From Metabacillus arenae (GTDB lineage Bacteria; Bacillota; Bacilli; Bacillales; Bacillaceae), in assembly GCF_014773385.1 (NCBI RefSeq), contig NZ_JACXAI010000001.1:245802-309801 (forward strand): DNA of 64,000 nucleotides, given 5' to 3'. Positions 61,827 through 64,000 of the stretch are shown here, piece after piece; position 1 is the first letter of the stretch, and every line of letters starts with the position of its first letter. A program made the translations under genes and the position numbers. The notes beneath the pieces were generated by a model. It saw only the letters and a program-made list of their open reading frames with translations, did no database searches and was not told the origin of the DNA.

Positions 61827-63053
61827 TTATTCCTTACAAAAAGGTTTGATAGCTAGTCTTTTTGTAGCTTTACCTGTATGATATTGTGACCACCAATAAG
61901 TAATTTGGGCGAATACCAGAATGATGTACATATAAATAAACATGCTGCCAGAATCACTCATCCAGCTGCTGAACACTATTGGTCCAAGTGCCACTCCCGT
62001 GAATCTAGCTACGCCGTATACCCCAACAACAAATCCCCTTTCAGCATCGTCCACACTTGACGTAATGAGAGTATTTATACAAGGCAATATAAAGCCAAGA
62101 CCTCCAAATCCAATTGTTACGAAAAACAATAAAGGTGGCACCGTATGGAAAAATAATAAAAAGAAAAAAGCTAGACAAAGGAGTCCGGAACCGATAAGCA
62201 TCAGCTTTTTAATGATAAGATGATCCGTTTTTATTTGTTTACCGGTCCAATAAGAAGAGATTGTTAGTGCTCCTAAAGGAAAGGAAAAAACAAATCCTTT
62301 AAAAAACCCATCAATATGATAAGTTTGCTGAATTAGATAGGATAAATAATAAAGCATGCCGAATAGTAAAAACATACCCGTGCCGCCATAAAAGTAAGTA
62401 GAAAAAAGCCAATTTTTTTCTCTTCCTATTACACGACGAATACCACTCAAATAACCAGGCAATGATTGCCTGGAAATTCCTGCAGAAGCAGTCTTTACGA
62501 ACATTGTAATCCCTATTAATGTTAAACAACCGATAATTGGAAAAACAAAAAAAGGTGAATACCATGTTAATAGAGCCAACAGCGCACCAATAATAGGCGC
62601 AACGACTTTTGCTGCACCATTAAAAACTTCTAAAATTCCAAGCTCCTTTGATCTTTGTTCCCCTTCAAACAAATCTCCGATTAAAGCCATGGCAAGGGGA
62701 GTTGTTCCACCAGTACCCAGCCCTTGTATAAATCGACCTGTCAGAAGTAAATAATAGCCTTCTGGATATTTCATTAGGCCGCTGAAAATACAAAGTATCC
62801 CGCCTATCATAATAAATAAAAGTGAAATAATAATAAGCCGTTTTCTTCCAAAACGATCTGAAAGAAAGCCCACAAATGGAATGACCAGTGCAGCTGGTAT
62901 GCTGAATATACTTAACATCAAGCTTGTCTGTGCACTTGTTAATGATAAAGCTTCTTCAAATTCTGGGAGTATTGGGATTAGCATCGAGTTCCCAAGCACC
63001 ATTAACAATGGCAGCATACCAATTAAAATTGTCAATATTCTCGTTTTACTCAT
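61827..63053 (-). CDS. MFS drug:H+ antiporter-like transporter
   Basis: This 408-residue transporter has 12 membrane helices, GFLSDRFGRKRLIIISLLF between helices 2 and 3 (MFS motif A), and GNSMLIPILPEFEEALSLTS at the start, typical of the DHA1 group. GLGTGGTTPLAMALIGDLF lies in helix 4-5. It may export drugs or a siderophore, as relatives do. Not a known member of the B. subtilis yqg cluster, so it is probably an insertion in this lineage. The start has a GGAAAG site. Confidence 0.83.
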   Translation of the reverse strand: MSKTRILTILIGMLPLLMVLGNSMLIPILPEFEEALSLTSAQTSLMLSIFSIPAALVIPFVGFLSDRFGRKRLIIISLLFIMIGGILCIFSGLMKYPEGYYLLLTGRFIQGLGTGGTTPLAMALIGDLFEGEQRSKELGILEVFNGAAKVVAPIIGALLALLTWYSPFFVFPIIGCLTLIGITMFVKTASAGISRQSLPGYLSGIRRVIGREKNWLFSTYFYGGTGMFLLFGMLYYLSYLIQQTYHIDGFFKGFVFSFPLGALTISSYWTGKQIKTDHLIIKKLMLIGSGLLCLAFFFLLFFHTVPPLLFFVTIGFGGLGFILPCINTLITSSVDDAERGFVVGVYGVARFTGVALGPIVFSSWMSDSGSMFIYMYIILVFAQITYWWSQYHTGKATKRLAIKPFCKE

Positions 63054-63304
63054 AACTTTCCTCCATAATCTTTAGTCATTTTTTATGTGGACAAGCATAC
63101 GCTTTACTAAGAGACTTGCTTTCATAAACTCCTTTTAACCTCGAGCAAAGACGGGAGCAAAGGTATCTAGTATCTCCTTAAGTTAAAAGGGCTTATGGAC
63201 ATGAAACAACAACGATTCACCGCTTCCTATCGTTAATAGCTCTAATTTTTTAAAAAAGAGCCAATAAGAAACAGTAAAATTCATTAATAAGTAAGGTGAA
63301 TTAT

Positions 63305-63652
63305 ATGAAGAGATTGTTTATTCTTTGTCTTAGTTTGTTTATTTGTTACATTGTTTATTACGATATACAAAAGGGCACTTTACCCCGGCCCGCTCAGCCT
63401 AATCAAATAGAAGAACCTTCTAAGCCCGCTATGGCTCAAACGGATGCTCCCGATTTTGTTGAACGTAAAGTGAGAGCCGGTGAGACTGTATTGTCAATCT
63501 TAGAAGATATTCATCAATCTTCTCTTCCAATTTCAATTGAAGAAATGATTCAAGACTTTGAGGAAATAAACCCGGAGGAAAAAGCAGAAAATATTGTGAT
63601 TGGAGAAAGCTATAAATTTCCATTATACAAAGAAGATGAAAGTCAAAGATAA
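63305..63652 (+). CDS. yqfZ: YqfZ-like membrane-anchored LysM protein
   Basis: This 115-residue protein has an N-terminal anchor (KRLFILCLSLFICYIVYYDI), a proline-rich linker (LPRPAQPNQIEEPSK) and a LysM domain from about residue 52 (VERKVRAGETVLSILEDI, and ENIVIGESYKFPLY). ATG at 63305 has AAGGTGA five bases upstream. Position next to yqgB agrees with B. subtilis yqfZ, whose next neighbour is ispG. Expected on the outer face of the membrane at the wall. Confidence 0.78.
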   Translation: MKRLFILCLSLFICYIVYYDIQKGTLPRPAQPNQIEEPSKPAMAQTDAPDFVERKVRAGETVLSILEDIHQSSLPISIEEMIQDFEEINPEEKAENIVIGESYKFPLYKEDESQR

Positions 63653-64000
63653 TTTATTATTATTCATTCGCTCAATAAAGAAACTGTTTCTTAGCGGGGT
63701 CTAAGTGATCTTTAATCAATAGAGTTATCCTCTTCTGTCTAGCCCGAGTCCCCTAGAATATGAGTCACACAAACGTTGCCGCAAGCAAAAGGCGCTTTCC
63801 TTTTTCACAACCTGCTTAAAGTTACCTCCCATTAATCTTCTTTGTTTCCTCTGAAGATTGATGTATGAGGATTTTGCCCGTTAAGAATAGAAAAAAAATT
63901 AAATTGTATGAGTAAAATGTTTGTGGGAGGAAACGTACCTCTTCAGGATGACATGGATCGGTAGAGCCATGTCATCCTGAAGAGGCAAACAAGCGGAAGC
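63653..64000. other. Intergenic region after yqfZ up to the right edge
   Basis: No ORF of note. The only structure is the 19-bp inverted repeat at 63938-63985. The final bases (CAAGCGGAAGC) resemble the left end of the dispersed repeat family, which may continue beyond the edge. Confidence 0.5.
63938..63985. repeat. Perfect 19-bp inverted repeat
   Basis: Left arm 63938-63956 (CCTCTTCAGGATGACATGG) and right arm 63967-63985 are exact reverse complements, with a 10-base spacer. No T run follows, so it is not a typical terminator. Confidence 0.9.

Overview
The window reads as a chromosome segment of a spore-forming, low-GC Bacillaceae member. From about 26.6 kb to the right end, the gene content and order match the B. 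subtilis yqgY-to-yqfZ region, read in reverse: yqgY, yqgX, yqgW, yqgV, yqgU, yqgT, yqgS, glcK, yqgQ, gluP, yqgO, yqgN, rpmGA, yqzD, yqzC, pst operon, pbpA, yqgE, sodA, yqgC, yqgB, yqfZ. It also carries genes that B. subtilis does not have at these places: a SpoVAF-like protein, a DUF92 membrane protein, a sugar-nucleotide cluster, phoU, an NptA-type Na/Pi transporter and an extra MFS pump. No rRNA, tRNA, transposase, prophage module or CRISPR array was seen.

1-25.5 kb is an exopolysaccharide (eps) locus on the minus strand, transcribed from about 25.6 kb down to 2.36 kb. Its first part resembles B. subtilis eps: epsA and epsB (chain-length control and tyrosine kinase pair), an EAR-type antitermination RNA between epsB and epsC, then epsC, an EpsD-like and an EpsF-like glycosyltransferase, a GT2 enzyme, an EpsG-type polymerase, and epsL, epsM and epsN. 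EpsC, EpsN, EpsM and EpsL together give the UDP-di-N-acetylbacillosamine route and its transfer to undecaprenyl phosphate. The distal part is strain-variable: four paralogous GT4 enzymes, two GT2 enzymes, a DXD-type transferase, a pyruvyltransferase-family protein, a GT-D (DUF1792) protein, a Wzx-type flippase and an O-acyltransferase. A beta-helix protein truncated by the left edge converges on the end of the operon. Two small unannotated ORFs sit inside the operon; one (51 aa) resembles the sporulation-kinase inhibitor Sda.

Regulation can be read directly. A SinR-type repressor is divergent from epsA. A perfect 16-bp GTTCTTT-type palindrome fills the 17-bp spacer of a TTGACA/TAAAAT promoter upstream of epsA. 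Similar palindromes lie in the epsA leader and just before the EAR RNA, and a half-site lies in the sinR promoter. No SinI antagonist is seen nearby. An intrinsic terminator inside the operon, downstream of EAR, fits the known role of EAR in read-through.

26.6-64 kb is mostly core metabolism and envelope biology. It includes lipoteichoic acid synthase, a class B PBP, rhomboid protease GluP, glucokinase, 5-formyl-THF cycloligase, ribosomal protein L33 and Mn-superoxide dismutase. The pstSCAB-phoU group has a four-repeat PhoP box with exact 11-bp periodicity. A three-gene group at 42.6-46.7 kb encodes a nucleotidyltransferase fused to a phosphomannomutase-like domain that has lost its catalytic motifs, a GT4 enzyme and a DUF4912 protein. 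Intergenic regions carry a dispersed hairpin repeat family, a 20-bp tandem repeat and a 19-bp inverted repeat at the right edge.

All calls come from reading the sequence and from memory of protein families; no database search was run. Start codons were moved from the longest possible ORF wherever a better ribosome-binding site or family alignment supported it.
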